Assembly (NCBI RefSeq): GCF_947500405.1
Contig: NZ_CANMRY010000002.1
Location: 310,001-374,000, forward strand
Length of the DNA stretch: 64,000 nt
Origin: an uncultured Maribacter sp.
GTDB lineage: Bacteria > Bacteroidota > Bacteroidia > Flavobacteriales > Flavobacteriaceae
Direction of reading: 5' to 3'
A model generated the notes under the pieces. It did no database searches. It was not told the origin of the DNA and saw nothing but the letters and a program-made list of their open reading frames with translations. The translations under genes were made by a program, and so were the position numbers. This document shows, one piece after another, positions 53,997-61,934 of this stretch (positions are counted from its first letter, which is position 1; the number at the start of each line of letters is the position of its first letter).

Positions 53997-55445
53997 ATGA
54001 TATATAAAAAATATACAGTACTAATAACACTTTGCATTATTGCAACAGTATTTTCTTGTACCAAAGACTTTAAAGAAATAAATACGAATCCTAATGCTCC
54101 TGTTAGCGTACAACCAAGTTTACTTTTAAGACAAGTAATTTATGATTATGGAGAGCAAATGTCTTATGAAGGTTTTACTGCAGGAAACTTATTGGGGCAG
54201 TATACTACAGCATTAGATTTTAATCTTTTTGACCGTCATGATTTAAAATCACCACAACTTGGTGGTAATCCTTGGCCAATATTGTATACCAATCTTAGAG
54301 ATAACGAACAAATACTAACGCTTGCTTTAGAGAATGAAACTTTTGCTGTTTATGAAGGACCTTCCAGAATACTAAAAGCATATATGGCTGGTGCACTTAC
54401 CGATATTTTTGGTGATGTTCCCTATTCCGAAGCTTTTAAAGGGAAAGACATTACGGTAACACCGGCTTATGATACACAAGAATCTATTTACTTAGAAGAA
54501 GGTGGCATACTAGATAATTTAGAAAAAGGAATTACTGCAATAGAAAACTATAATGGTTCTATAACCTTAGAAGGCGATATTCTTTTTAATGGCGATTTAG
54601 ATGCATGGGTTCGTTTTGCAAAATCGTTACAATTAAAATTTTTAATGCGTATTTCGGATAAAGAAAATGTAGCAGCACAAATACAAGTTTTATATACCGA
54701 AAACAAATTCATTGCAAACAATTCTCAAAATGCAAAATTTGATTTTACAGACGGAGAACCAAACAATTTTAGACTAGCAAGATTACGTGTTGGCGATTTT
54801 AACAACTTTGTTTTATCAGAAACAATGGACGAAATACTAACCAATTTAAACGACCCTAGGCTTGCTACATTATTTAGACCTTTTAGCAATAGTACTACAG
54901 GGAAATACAACGGTTTACTAAATGGTATTGATGCCTCACAAACCTCCATTGCATTAGCAGATTATTCTTTAACGGGAACTATTTTTAGAGAGAACTCTGG
55001 AGTTTTAAATGCTAATTTTATGACTAGTTGGGAAACCAAATTTTTACTTGCAGAAGCCGCAGAAAAATTGCTTATTTCTGCTGATGCACAGATATTATAT
55101 GAACAAGCGGTAGAAGAATCATTTGCATATTGGGGTACAACATTACCAACAAATTACCTTACTACTGTTGCAGCATATAGGCAAAACGGGCAAAATCCTA
55201 TAGAACAAATTATTACCCAAAAATGGATTTCTAATATGATAAATGGTTATGAAGGGTGGATAGAATATAGAAGAACAGGCTACCCGCAACTTAAAACTAT
55301 CTCGGCAAGCTTAAACAACAATATGCTTCCTGTTCGTATGCCTTACCCAGCTGAGGAAGAAGCCTTAAATAATAGCAATTATACAGAAGCATCTACTAAT
55401 ACAAATGGTAATAGTATAAATGTAAAAGTATGGTGGGATGAGTAA
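53997..55445 (+). CDS. SusD/RagB-type nutrient-binding lipoprotein
   Basis: Surface lipoprotein that caps the SusC barrel. The 482 residues have a lipoprotein signal (MIYKKYTVLITLCIIATVFS then Cys-Thr-Lys), then the SusD-like_2 features FKEINTNPNAPVSVQPSLLL, LKAYMAGALTDIFGDVPYSE, TSWETKFLLAEAAEKLLISA and the late NGYEGWIEYRRTGYPQLKTI. It follows SusC by 9 bases. The stop is directly followed by a palindromic element at 55447. Confidence 0.94.
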   Translation: MIYKKYTVLITLCIIATVFSCTKDFKEINTNPNAPVSVQPSLLLRQVIYDYGEQMSYEGFTAGNLLGQYTTALDFNLFDRHDLKSPQLGGNPWPILYTNLRDNEQILTLALENETFAVYEGPSRILKAYMAGALTDIFGDVPYSEAFKGKDITVTPAYDTQESIYLEEGGILDNLEKGITAIENYNGSITLEGDILFNGDLDAWVRFAKSLQLKFLMRISDKENVAAQIQVLYTENKFIANNSQNAKFDFTDGEPNNFRLARLRVGDFNNFVLSETMDEILTNLNDPRLATLFRPFSNSTTGKYNGLLNGIDASQTSIALADYSLTGTIFRENSGVLNANFMTSWETKFLLAEAAEKLLISADAQILYEQAVEESFAYWGTTLPTNYLTTVAAYRQNGQNPIEQIITQKWISNMINGYEGWIEYRRTGYPQLKTISASLNNNMLPVRMPYPAEEEALNNSNYTEASTNTNGNSINVKVWWDE

Positions 55446-55446
55446 T

Positions 55447-55562
55447 AATCCCCTCTATCCCCAAAGGGGGAATTGTTACTATTGCGATAGAAAATAAAAA
55501 ATATGAAATACAATGGTATTATAACGCTAATAGAATCGTCCCCTTTAGGGATAGAGGGGATT
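55447..55562. mobile_element. Palindromic MITE-like element over the symporter start
   Basis: Two 24-base arms (55447-55470 and 55539-55562) are inverse copies with two mismatches (AATCCCCTCTATCCC / GGGATAGAGGGGATT at the ends), separated by 68 bases that also pair partly (CTATTGCG / CGCTAATAG). Each arm has its own small dyad (CCCCAAAGGGG, CCCCTTTAGGG). No transposase is coded. The right arm lies inside the symporter reading frame and covers its first 20 codons. It could also act as a partial terminator after susD. Confidence 0.65.
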
Positions 55563-56882
55563 CAATGGGCATTAGTAATAACATCTAGTTTGGTGTTGTT
55601 TTTCTTGTCTCCATTAGCAAAAAATACCAATCAGTTTTTTATGGCTAAGCATCGTAAAAAAGCCCCCAATGCCTTTATGTTAATGGGTAGTTTGGTAATC
55701 TCTTGGATATTTGCAAAGAGTATTACCAATGCCGCTAATTTAGGTTTAGCTTTTGGTCTGGTAGGTGGTGTTGCCTATGCAGCGTATTATGCATCCTTTG
55801 CTGTTGCCGGTATTGTTATTTATAAAATGAGAACCAAAGGAAATTATACAAGCATTCATCAATTTTTAACCACAAAATTTGGTAAAAGTGCCGTTGCAGT
55901 TTTCTCTATATTAATAGCTTTTCGTTTGTTTAATGAAGTTTGGAGCAATACTATGGTAATTGGTTCTTACTTTGGTGCTATAGGAACTAGTAGTTATTAT
56001 TGGTCTATTTTAGTTTTTACAGCGCTTACTCTATCCTATGTATTAAAAGGTGGAATGAGTAGCTCCATTTTCACAGATGTAATTCAGATGGGGTTATTTT
56101 CTGTATTAATAGTAGTTATTCTTGGAGCTATATTTAATTCCGATGCTTCATTTACAACCTCTAAAGTAATCTCTTCTGGAACTTGGTCTTTTGAAATGGG
56201 ATTAAATTTACTCTTTGCAGCTTTACTACAGTCATTAAGTTATCCTTTTCATGATCCTGTTCTTACAGATAGAGGGTTTATTAGTAGTCCTAAAGTAACT
56301 TTAAAAAGCTTTTTATGGGCAACTCTTATAGGGGCAATTTGTATTATTTTATTTAGCATAATAGGGGTTTATGCCCAGTATTCAGGGCTTAAAGGACAAG
56401 CTGCAGTAGAAGTAGGTAAAGCTTTTGGTGTAGTTATTTTACTTGTAATTAATTTTATAATGATAACCTCAGCTGCTTCTACACTAGATTCTACCTTTTC
56501 TTCATTTTCTAAACTCCTATCTATAGATTTAAATCTTGGAAATACTTTAAAATTTGGAAGAGGCTCTATGGTAGCTATTGCTGTTCTAGGCACTATACCA
56601 GTTTTTCTTGATGCAGAAATACTATCTGCAACTACCATAAGCGGTACTATGGTCATAGGCCTTACCCCTGTATTTATATTTTGGCATAAAAAAGCAGCAG
56701 CACTTAGTTTTCATTTAAGTGTTTTTGCTGGAGTTATTTTTGGTTTTTTATTGATTTTTAAAATATTCCCACAGCAATTAATTTTTACTACTGGTAAATA
56801 TGCAGATTTACTTTGGATTAATTTCTGGGGTATTCTTAGTTGTGTAACCTTATACTTTATTCCCACATGGATAAAAAAATAA
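55503..56882 (+). CDS. Sodium:solute symporter family protein
   Basis: Inner-membrane SSS transporter of 459 residues with about 12-13 helices. Family-like stretches: AYYASFAVAGIVIYKMRTKG, FTALTLSYVLKGGMSSSIFT then DVIQMG (the classic GG..A/S..TD..Q motif), and SAASTLDSTFSSFSKLLSID with the conserved Ser/Asp Na+-site region. It probably takes the SusCD substrate from periplasm to cytoplasm. The ATG at 55503 is the first usable start, but the first 20 codons lie in a palindromic element, and the recognisable protein begins around IQWALVITSSLVLFFLSPLA. It overlaps the next gene by 16 bases. Confidence 0.9.
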   Translation: MKYNGIITLIESSPLGIEGIQWALVITSSLVLFFLSPLAKNTNQFFMAKHRKKAPNAFMLMGSLVISWIFAKSITNAANLGLAFGLVGGVAYAAYYASFAVAGIVIYKMRTKGNYTSIHQFLTTKFGKSAVAVFSILIAFRLFNEVWSNTMVIGSYFGAIGTSSYYWSILVFTALTLSYVLKGGMSSSIFTDVIQMGLFSVLIVVILGAIFNSDASFTTSKVISSGTWSFEMGLNLLFAALLQSLSYPFHDPVLTDRGFISSPKVTLKSFLWATLIGAICIILFSIIGVYAQYSGLKGQAAVEVGKAFGVVILLVINFIMITSAASTLDSTFSSFSKLLSIDLNLGNTLKFGRGSMVAIAVLGTIPVFLDAEILSATTISGTMVIGLTPVFIFWHKKAAALSFHLSVFAGVIFGFLLIFKIFPQQLIFTTGKYADLLWINFWGILSCVTLYFIPTWIKK

Positions 56883-57730
56883 TACATCTTGGAGAGCATA
56901 AAGGCAAAATGCTAATTTTTGGTGGTGTATACAGCAACCTACAAGCATTACAAGCCTTAAAAGAGGTTTCTAAAGAAGAGGGTATTGCTCCTGAAAATTG
57001 TATTTGTACAGGAGATATACTTGGTTATTGTGCACAGCCCGAAGAAACAATAAAACTATTTAAAGAGTGGAAAGCATTAAGCATTTTAGGTAATGTAGAA
57101 TTACAATTAGTTGAAGGAGCAGAAGATTGCGGTTGTGATTTTACACAAGGAAGTAGATGTGACAATTTTTCTAAATTATGGTACCCGTATGCACAAAGTA
57201 AATTATCTAAAGAATCTTTAAATTGGATGGCTACTTTACCACACCATATTTCTTTTACATACGGCTCTAAAAATGTTAGCGTTGTGCATGGTTCTTATTC
57301 TAATATATCTGAATTTATATTTGAATCTACTCCAGACCAAATAAAAGAAGAAAGCATAAAGAGCTTAAATTCTGATGTTATTCTTGCAGGACATTGTGGC
57401 CTACCTTTTCATTCTAACATAAAAGAAAAATTATGGCTAAACCCCGGTGTAATAGGCATGCCTGCTAATGATGGTACTTCTAGAGTTTGGTATATGATTC
57501 TAGAAAATATAGAAGGCTGCATAAATTATACTCATAGGTATTTAAATTACAATTACAAACTGGCTTCTTCCCTAATGGAAGAAAATAATTTACCCGTAGA
57601 ATATACTAAAACCTTAGTTTCCGGTATATGGGATAACATGGAAATATTACCCAAAATAGAAAAGAAATTACAAGGAATACCTTATGATTTTGAAACAATT
57701 ATAAAAGAATATCAAATTATAAAAAAATAA
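56867..57730 (+). CDS. Metallophosphoesterase-fold protein with degenerate first metal motif
   Basis: A 287-residue calcineurin-like protein. The chain follows the YfcE/MJ0936 pattern: strand and helix LIFGGVYSNLQALQALKEVS, then CTGDILGYCAQPEETI (G-D-x-x-G), LGNVELQL (GN-x-E), VVHGSYSNISEFIF and LAGHCGLPFHSN (G-H). The first motif, normally S-D-x-H-G-N, reads G-G-V-Y-S-N, so two metal ligands are missing, and GNHD/E has Val for His. It may bind rather than hydrolyse. ATG at 56867 was chosen (an upstream TTG lies inside the symporter). It lies 2 bases before the AhpD-like gene. Confidence 0.75.
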   Translation: MDKKIIHLGEHKGKMLIFGGVYSNLQALQALKEVSKEEGIAPENCICTGDILGYCAQPEETIKLFKEWKALSILGNVELQLVEGAEDCGCDFTQGSRCDNFSKLWYPYAQSKLSKESLNWMATLPHHISFTYGSKNVSVVHGSYSNISEFIFESTPDQIKEESIKSLNSDVILAGHCGLPFHSNIKEKLWLNPGVIGMPANDGTSRVWYMILENIEGCINYTHRYLNYNYKLASSLMEENNLPVEYTKTLVSGIWDNMEILPKIEKKLQGIPYDFETIIKEYQIIKK

Positions 57731-57732
57731 AC

Positions 57733-58068
57733 ATGGCAGATTCTTACTACGACCCAAAAGATTTAAGAAAATTTGGAAAAATAACCGAATGGAGTGAAAA
57801 TTTAGGAACAAAATTCTTTGACTATTATGGTGAGGTTTTTAAAGAAGGAGCTTTAACTGCTCGCGAAAAATCTTTAATTGCATTGGCTGTAGCACATACA
57901 GAAAAATGTCCTTATTGCATAGATGCGTATACAAAAGATGGTTTGCAAAAAGGAATTACTAAAGAAGAAATGATGGAAGCTGTTCATGTAGGTGCTGCCA
58001 TAAAAAGTGGTGCTGCTTTAGTACACGGTGTACAAATGATGAATAAGCATGATAAATTATCTATGTAA
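57733..58068 (+). CDS. AhpD-like (arsenosugar-associated) peroxidase
   Basis: A 111-residue carboxymuconolactone decarboxylase/AhpD-fold protein. The redox motif is H55-x3-C59-P-Y-C62 in AVAHTEKCPYCIDAYTKDG; the following helix is EEMMEAVHVGAAIKSGAALV. The family TIGR04169, known as arsenosugar biosynthesis-associated peroxidase-like protein, is found next to arsS, as here (arsS follows after 103 bases). It may reduce or protect an intermediate; its reaction is unknown. Confidence 0.85.
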   Translation: MADSYYDPKDLRKFGKITEWSENLGTKFFDYYGEVFKEGALTAREKSLIALAVAHTEKCPYCIDAYTKDGLQKGITKEEMMEAVHVGAAIKSGAALVHGVQMMNKHDKLSM

Positions 58069-58171
58069 CCTTCTAAGTATCTAAAGAAAAACTTAAATAT
58101 ATTTTTATTAAAATGAAAGTAATACGTTAAATAGAGTACTAAGCATGTATTACTCTTACTAATTAGAAAAA

Positions 58172-59227
58172 ATGGCTACAAAATCATTACAAGCAAAGGG
58201 GAAAGACTTAGCAATAGCTAATAAGCAACTAGAAATTTTAAATGGAGGTATTTTCGCAGATGGAGAACTCCCTTATTTTAAGGATAATATTGCTAAAATT
58301 GGTCATTTTCCTTTACGTCCAAAAAAGTTAGAAATTCTTCAGATAAATGTTGGTTATATGTGTAACCAAGTTTGTGAGCACTGTCATGTAGATGCTGGTC
58401 CTGATCGTAAAGAGATTATGACACGTGAGACCATGCAACAATGCTTAGAAGTAATTAAAAATACAGGAGCGCACACGTTAGATTTAACTGGAGGTGCTCC
58501 TGAAATGAACCCTAACTTTCGTTGGTTTGTAGAAGAAGCCGCAAAAGCTGGTATTAAAGATTTTATTGTACGCTCTAACCTTACAATAATTAGAGCAAAT
58601 AAAAAGTACTACGATTTACCAGATTTCTTTAAAAAACATAATGTACACGTTATATCTTCTATGCCACATTATACCCGTGGAAAAACAGATAAGCAACGTG
58701 GTGATGGTGTTTTTGACAAGTCCATAAAAGCATTACAAGAACTAAATGAACGTGGCTACGGTATGCCTGGCAGCGACTTACGATTAGATTTGGTTTACAA
58801 TCCGTCTGGTGCATATTTACCAGGAGACCAAATGGCTTTACAGGCAGATTTTAAAAAGGCTCTTAAAGAAGATTTTAATATCGATTTTCATAATTTATTT
58901 GCAATTACTAACTTACCAATAGCGCGGTTTTTAGACTACCTAATAGCATCTGAAAATTATGAAGACTATATGTATGCATTAGTAGAAGCATATAACCCTT
59001 CTGCTGTTGCAAATGTTATGTGTACCAATACTATTTCTATAAGTTGGGATGGTTGGTTATATGATTGTGATTTTAACCAAATGTTAGATTTAAAGGTTGC
59101 AAGTAAGGTAAAGCATATTAAAGATTATAATGAAGATATATTAAATGATAGAAACATAATTATATCACAACATTGTTATGGTTGTACCGCTGGTTCTGGT
59201 AGTAGCTGCCAAGGAACAGTTGCTTAA
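58172..59227 (+). CDS. arsS: Arsenosugar biosynthesis radical SAM protein ArsS
   Basis: Radical SAM enzyme implicated in joining a 5'-deoxyadenosyl group to a methylated arsenical, making arsenosugar precursors. The 351 residues have the [4Fe-4S] motif Cys64-x3-Cys68-x2-Cys71 (INVGYMCNQVCEHCHVDAGP), LDLTGGAPEMNPNFRWFV (GGE-like motif) and VRSNLTIIRA. The C-terminal DUF3641-type domain carries further Cys (MCTNTISISWDGWLYDCDFN, HCYGCTAGSGSSCQG). Length and all clusters are complete. The ArsM methyltransferase that normally supplies the substrate is not in this window. A hairpin terminator follows at 59271. Confidence 0.9.
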   Translation: MATKSLQAKGKDLAIANKQLEILNGGIFADGELPYFKDNIAKIGHFPLRPKKLEILQINVGYMCNQVCEHCHVDAGPDRKEIMTRETMQQCLEVIKNTGAHTLDLTGGAPEMNPNFRWFVEEAAKAGIKDFIVRSNLTIIRANKKYYDLPDFFKKHNVHVISSMPHYTRGKTDKQRGDGVFDKSIKALQELNERGYGMPGSDLRLDLVYNPSGAYLPGDQMALQADFKKALKEDFNIDFHNLFAITNLPIARFLDYLIASENYEDYMYALVEAYNPSAVANVMCTNTISISWDGWLYDCDFNQMLDLKVASKVKHIKDYNEDILNDRNIIISQHCYGCTAGSGSSCQGTVA

Positions 59228-59270
59228 AAATTTTTTTCTACGTAGTTTCCCCGGCAGGAAAAATGTTTGC

Positions 59271-59296
59271 AAAACCTCTATTAATTTAGGGGTTTT
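59271..59296 (+). terminator. Terminator after arsS
   Basis: Stem AAAACCTC / GGGGTTTT (with one G-T pair) around a ten-base loop, followed by TGT and a short T-rich stretch. It lies about 45 bases beyond the arsS stop. Confidence 0.6.
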
Positions 59297-59359
59297 TGTA
59301 TTTTAAATCCCTTTTAAAAATTAAAAAAGAACCGTTTATTTTATTTATACTACCGTTTA

Positions 59360-59377
59360 ACAAACTAGGTAGTTTGT
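59360..59377. promoter_or_regulatory. Candidate TetR operator
   Basis: ACAAACTA-GG-TAGTTTGT is a perfect palindrome with 8-base arms, typical in size and form for TetR-family operators. It lies in the 300-base gap between arsS and the tetR gene, 151 bases before that start. Similar 18-base sites occur at 49759 and 49884 at the head of the block. Confidence 0.55.
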
Positions 59378-59527
59378 AATTATAGTGAAGAAAATGGTAG
59401 TTCATCGAGCTTTTTACTTTTTAACGATTTTACACAACAATACACCTTTTAAAATACTAGCAAAACTAAGTTCGGCGGTTCTTTGTATAGAGACTTAATG
59501 GTCTGTTTAACCCAAAACCCAAATCTT

Positions 59528-60145
59528 ATGAGTAATAGTATAAAACGCATGGCTACCATGCAAAGAATGCAAGTAACAGGACTAGAGTTATTTTACAAAA
59601 AAGGATATTATAATACTAGTGTAGACGATATTTTAAAAGAACTTTCCCTTTCTAAAGGAGCTTTTTATTATCATTATGATTCTAAAGAAGACTTTTTTGT
59701 TCAAATTATAGACAACCTTATAGTACGTAGAGTATATAGTATGTTAATTGAACCTATAGAAGGCCATGATAACCCTTTAGATTTAATTACAAACTGTTTT
59801 GATAATGCATTAGAGACTGCTGTTCATAATGAAATGGACTTTGGTTTTATGTTAAGTAACTTAATTGCTGAATTTAACGGTAAAAATGATACCATAATGA
59901 AACATTTAACCGATGTTTTAAAAATATGGGAAGTAAACCTAGTTACGACATTACAAAAAGGAAAATTTAATGGTTTTATAGATAGGCATGTAGACTGTGA
60001 AGGCGTTGCCACCTATTTAATGAGCTCTTTTATTGGTATTAGAACACTCATGACCGATGTTGCTCCAAGTGCACGTAAATACCGGTTTATGGCACAATTA
60101 AGACAATATTTTAAAAGTATAGAATTAAAGCCAGAAAGTGTATAA
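59528..60145 (+). CDS. TetR-family transcriptional regulator
   Basis: A 205-residue regulator. The N-terminal HTH is complete: MQRMQVTGLELFYKKGYYNT, SVDDILKELSLSKGAFYYHY, DSKEDFFVQII; the C-terminal ligand domain is helical with a hydrophobic core and no known ligand motif. ATG at 59528 was preferred to one at 59483, which would add 15 residues unlike the family. It follows the arsS block in the same direction and has a palindrome upstream; it is the natural candidate for control of that block. Immediately after the stop begins repeat copy C. Confidence 0.9.
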   Translation: MSNSIKRMATMQRMQVTGLELFYKKGYYNTSVDDILKELSLSKGAFYYHYDSKEDFFVQIIDNLIVRRVYSMLIEPIEGHDNPLDLITNCFDNALETAVHNEMDFGFMLSNLIAEFNGKNDTIMKHLTDVLKIWEVNLVTTLQKGKFNGFIDRHVDCEGVATYLMSSFIGIRTLMTDVAPSARKYRFMAQLRQYFKSIELKPESV

Positions 60146-60151
60146 ATTAAC

Positions 60152-60253
60152 TTTTACTCGATAATCGAGATTTAAATGCTCCGACGCTTGCGTCGAAATC
60201 AATGCTAATTTTACTTCTAATGCCTTGTGGTCTTGCCCTGAGGTAGTTTACTT
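60152..60253. repeat. Dispersed hairpin-rich repeat, copy C
   Basis: Second full copy of the 102-base element (see 24947-25048), with the same dyads; the third is weakened (GGTCTTGCCC). It lies between tetR (+) and the GT9 gene (-), and 37 bases of it are inside the GT9 reading frame, supplying the last codons and the stop (LPQGKTTRH-stop). Confidence 0.9.
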
Positions 60254-61284
60254 AAAGTCTCCACAATTTTTTGAACTATATTTTTGGGTTCTATAGTATA
60301 CATTACCCTTTCATAACCCTCTGGGAATTTATTTCCATAAACAGATGTTGGTAAGAAAGGGTATTGTTTAGTATCCGATGTTAAACAATTTTCCATCTCT
60401 TGCCCAAAAGGAGCAAAACCAGCATAAGGATGTGTAACCCCCCAAAGTGTAATTGTAGGTACACCATACATTGCAGCTAAATGTGAGTTACCACTATCCA
60501 TGGCCAACATAACATCTAGATTAGAAATAAGGGTAAGTTCTTCTTTAAAACTCAAATTGCCTGCAATATTTATACAATTAGAATAAGTCTCTTCTAATTT
60601 TTGAAGTTGCTTTTTTTCCGATTTTCCACCTCCAAAAAGTAAAATAGTATTCTCATTTGTAGCATCTATTTCTTTTATAACCCTTTCCATTAATTCTAAA
60701 GGATACATTTTGCCTTTAAAAGCTGCAAAAGGTGCAATTCCTATCCATTTTTTTGGAGAAGATCCTACTAGTTTTACAATAGTATCTTCTATAGACTCTC
60801 TTTGTAAAACATTTTCTTTAGAAAGGTTTATGGTATACCCTAATTTTCTAAAGACATCCGCATATCTTTCAGGAGTAGTTTTTAAAGGTTGTATGTTCTT
60901 AACTTTAAGAGCCGTTAAATCCTTTTTTTCTTGTCTGCCTTTATTTATCTGAACAAAAGGAATAGAGCCTAAAACAAAGTACGTTTTTAAAATATTACTT
61001 CGTAAAACGTTATGTAAATCTGCCACTTGAGAAATACCTAAATCCTTAAGCTCTTTAGATAGTTTTCTTAAACCAAGAACACCTTTATGCTTCCCTTTTA
61101 CATCTGCCTCATAAACTTCTACATTTTTTAATTGCGCAAACATAGGTTTAAAAAATGCCCTAGTTAAAACCGTAATTTTTATTTGTGGGTTTTGTTTTAG
61201 TAATGCAGAAAGTACAGGAATAGTCATTGCTACATCTCCCATTGCGGATAATCGTATAACAAGAATGTGCTTTTGTGCGCTCAC
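60217..61284 (-). CDS. Glycosyltransferase family 9 (heptosyltransferase-like)
   Basis: A 355-residue GT-B enzyme of the LPS heptosyltransferase type: HILVIRLSAMGDVAMTIPVL (N-terminal signature), SQVADLHNVLRSN, WIGIAPFAAFKGKMYPLELM, and the donor-site LDVMLAMDSGNSHLAAMYGV with TITLWGVTHPYAGFAP. It probably adds a sugar to a lipid-linked acceptor on the inner leaflet. The C-terminus ends within a dispersed repeat, so the last ten residues are probably not native to the family. It lies 17 bases after the DUF4254 gene. Confidence 0.92.
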   Translation of the reverse strand: MSAQKHILVIRLSAMGDVAMTIPVLSALLKQNPQIKITVLTRAFFKPMFAQLKNVEVYEADVKGKHKGVLGLRKLSKELKDLGISQVADLHNVLRSNILKTYFVLGSIPFVQINKGRQEKKDLTALKVKNIQPLKTTPERYADVFRKLGYTINLSKENVLQRESIEDTIVKLVGSSPKKWIGIAPFAAFKGKMYPLELMERVIKEIDATNENTILLFGGGKSEKKQLQKLEETYSNCINIAGNLSFKEELTLISNLDVMLAMDSGNSHLAAMYGVPTITLWGVTHPYAGFAPFGQEMENCLTSDTKQYPFLPTSVYGNKFPEGYERVMYTIEPKNIVQKIVETLSKLPQGKTTRH

Positions 61285-61301
61285 AAGGAATGTAATTCAA
61301 T

Positions 61302-61904
61302 TTATTTTTGACCTCTAAGAACTGGGTTTAGCTCATCATCATTATACATTTTCATTTGCTTATAAACCTTCATAAACTTAGAACCTTCTTCAATATCTAA
61401 TAATAATTGATCTATTGCAATTGTAAGGTCTTTTTTCTGCTCTAATAGAACATTCAATTTTGTAGTACAAGTTGTTATATGTTTTGCAGAAGCATCTTTA
61501 CGGTTTACTTCTTCTTGCATATGATAAATCTTTAAAGACAAAATAGATAAACGATCTATTGCCCATGCAGGGCTTTCTGTATTAATAGTGGCATTTTCTT
61601 TTATTTGTACCGATTGGTATTTATTTAAAAAATAACTATCTATATACTCTACTAAATCTGTTCTATCCTGGTTACTAGCATCAATTTTACGCTTTAATAT
61701 TAATGCAGCTTCAGGATTAATTTCTGGGTCTCTTATAATATCTTCATAATGCCATTGTACGGTATCTATCCAATTTTTTCTATATAAAAGATGAGAAATT
61801 TCATTCTTTGGATATGGGTTTTTAAAAGGCTGATTTACATTATCCAAAACATGGTATTGTTGAATGCTTTTTTCAAAAATATCGAAAGCAAATTGACTAA
61901 ACAT
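61302..61904 (-). CDS. DUF4254 family protein
   Basis: A 200-residue helical protein with the DUF4254 features HLLYRKNWIDTVQWHYEDII, RDPEINPEAALILKRKIDAS, DSYFLNKYQSVQIKE and AIDRLSILSLKIYHMQEEVN. Function unknown; in Bacteroidota it is regularly adjacent to GT9 glycosyltransferases, as here, so it may support lipopolysaccharide-type assembly. It is upstream of GT9 in the same direction. Confidence 0.88.
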   Translation of the reverse strand: MFSQFAFDIFEKSIQQYHVLDNVNQPFKNPYPKNEISHLLYRKNWIDTVQWHYEDIIRDPEINPEAALILKRKIDASNQDRTDLVEYIDSYFLNKYQSVQIKENATINTESPAWAIDRLSILSLKIYHMQEEVNRKDASAKHITTCTTKLNVLLEQKKDLTIAIDQLLLDIEEGSKFMKVYKQMKMYNDDELNPVLRGQK

Positions 61905-61934
61905 AATAATAAATTTTAAACAAAGATACCTATT

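Noticed and set aside
60444-60454. AAAGTGTAATT inside the GT9 gene as another operator of the MerR regulator
   Set aside because: Internal to a coding sequence and far from any carotenoid gene; a chance match in AT-rich DNA.
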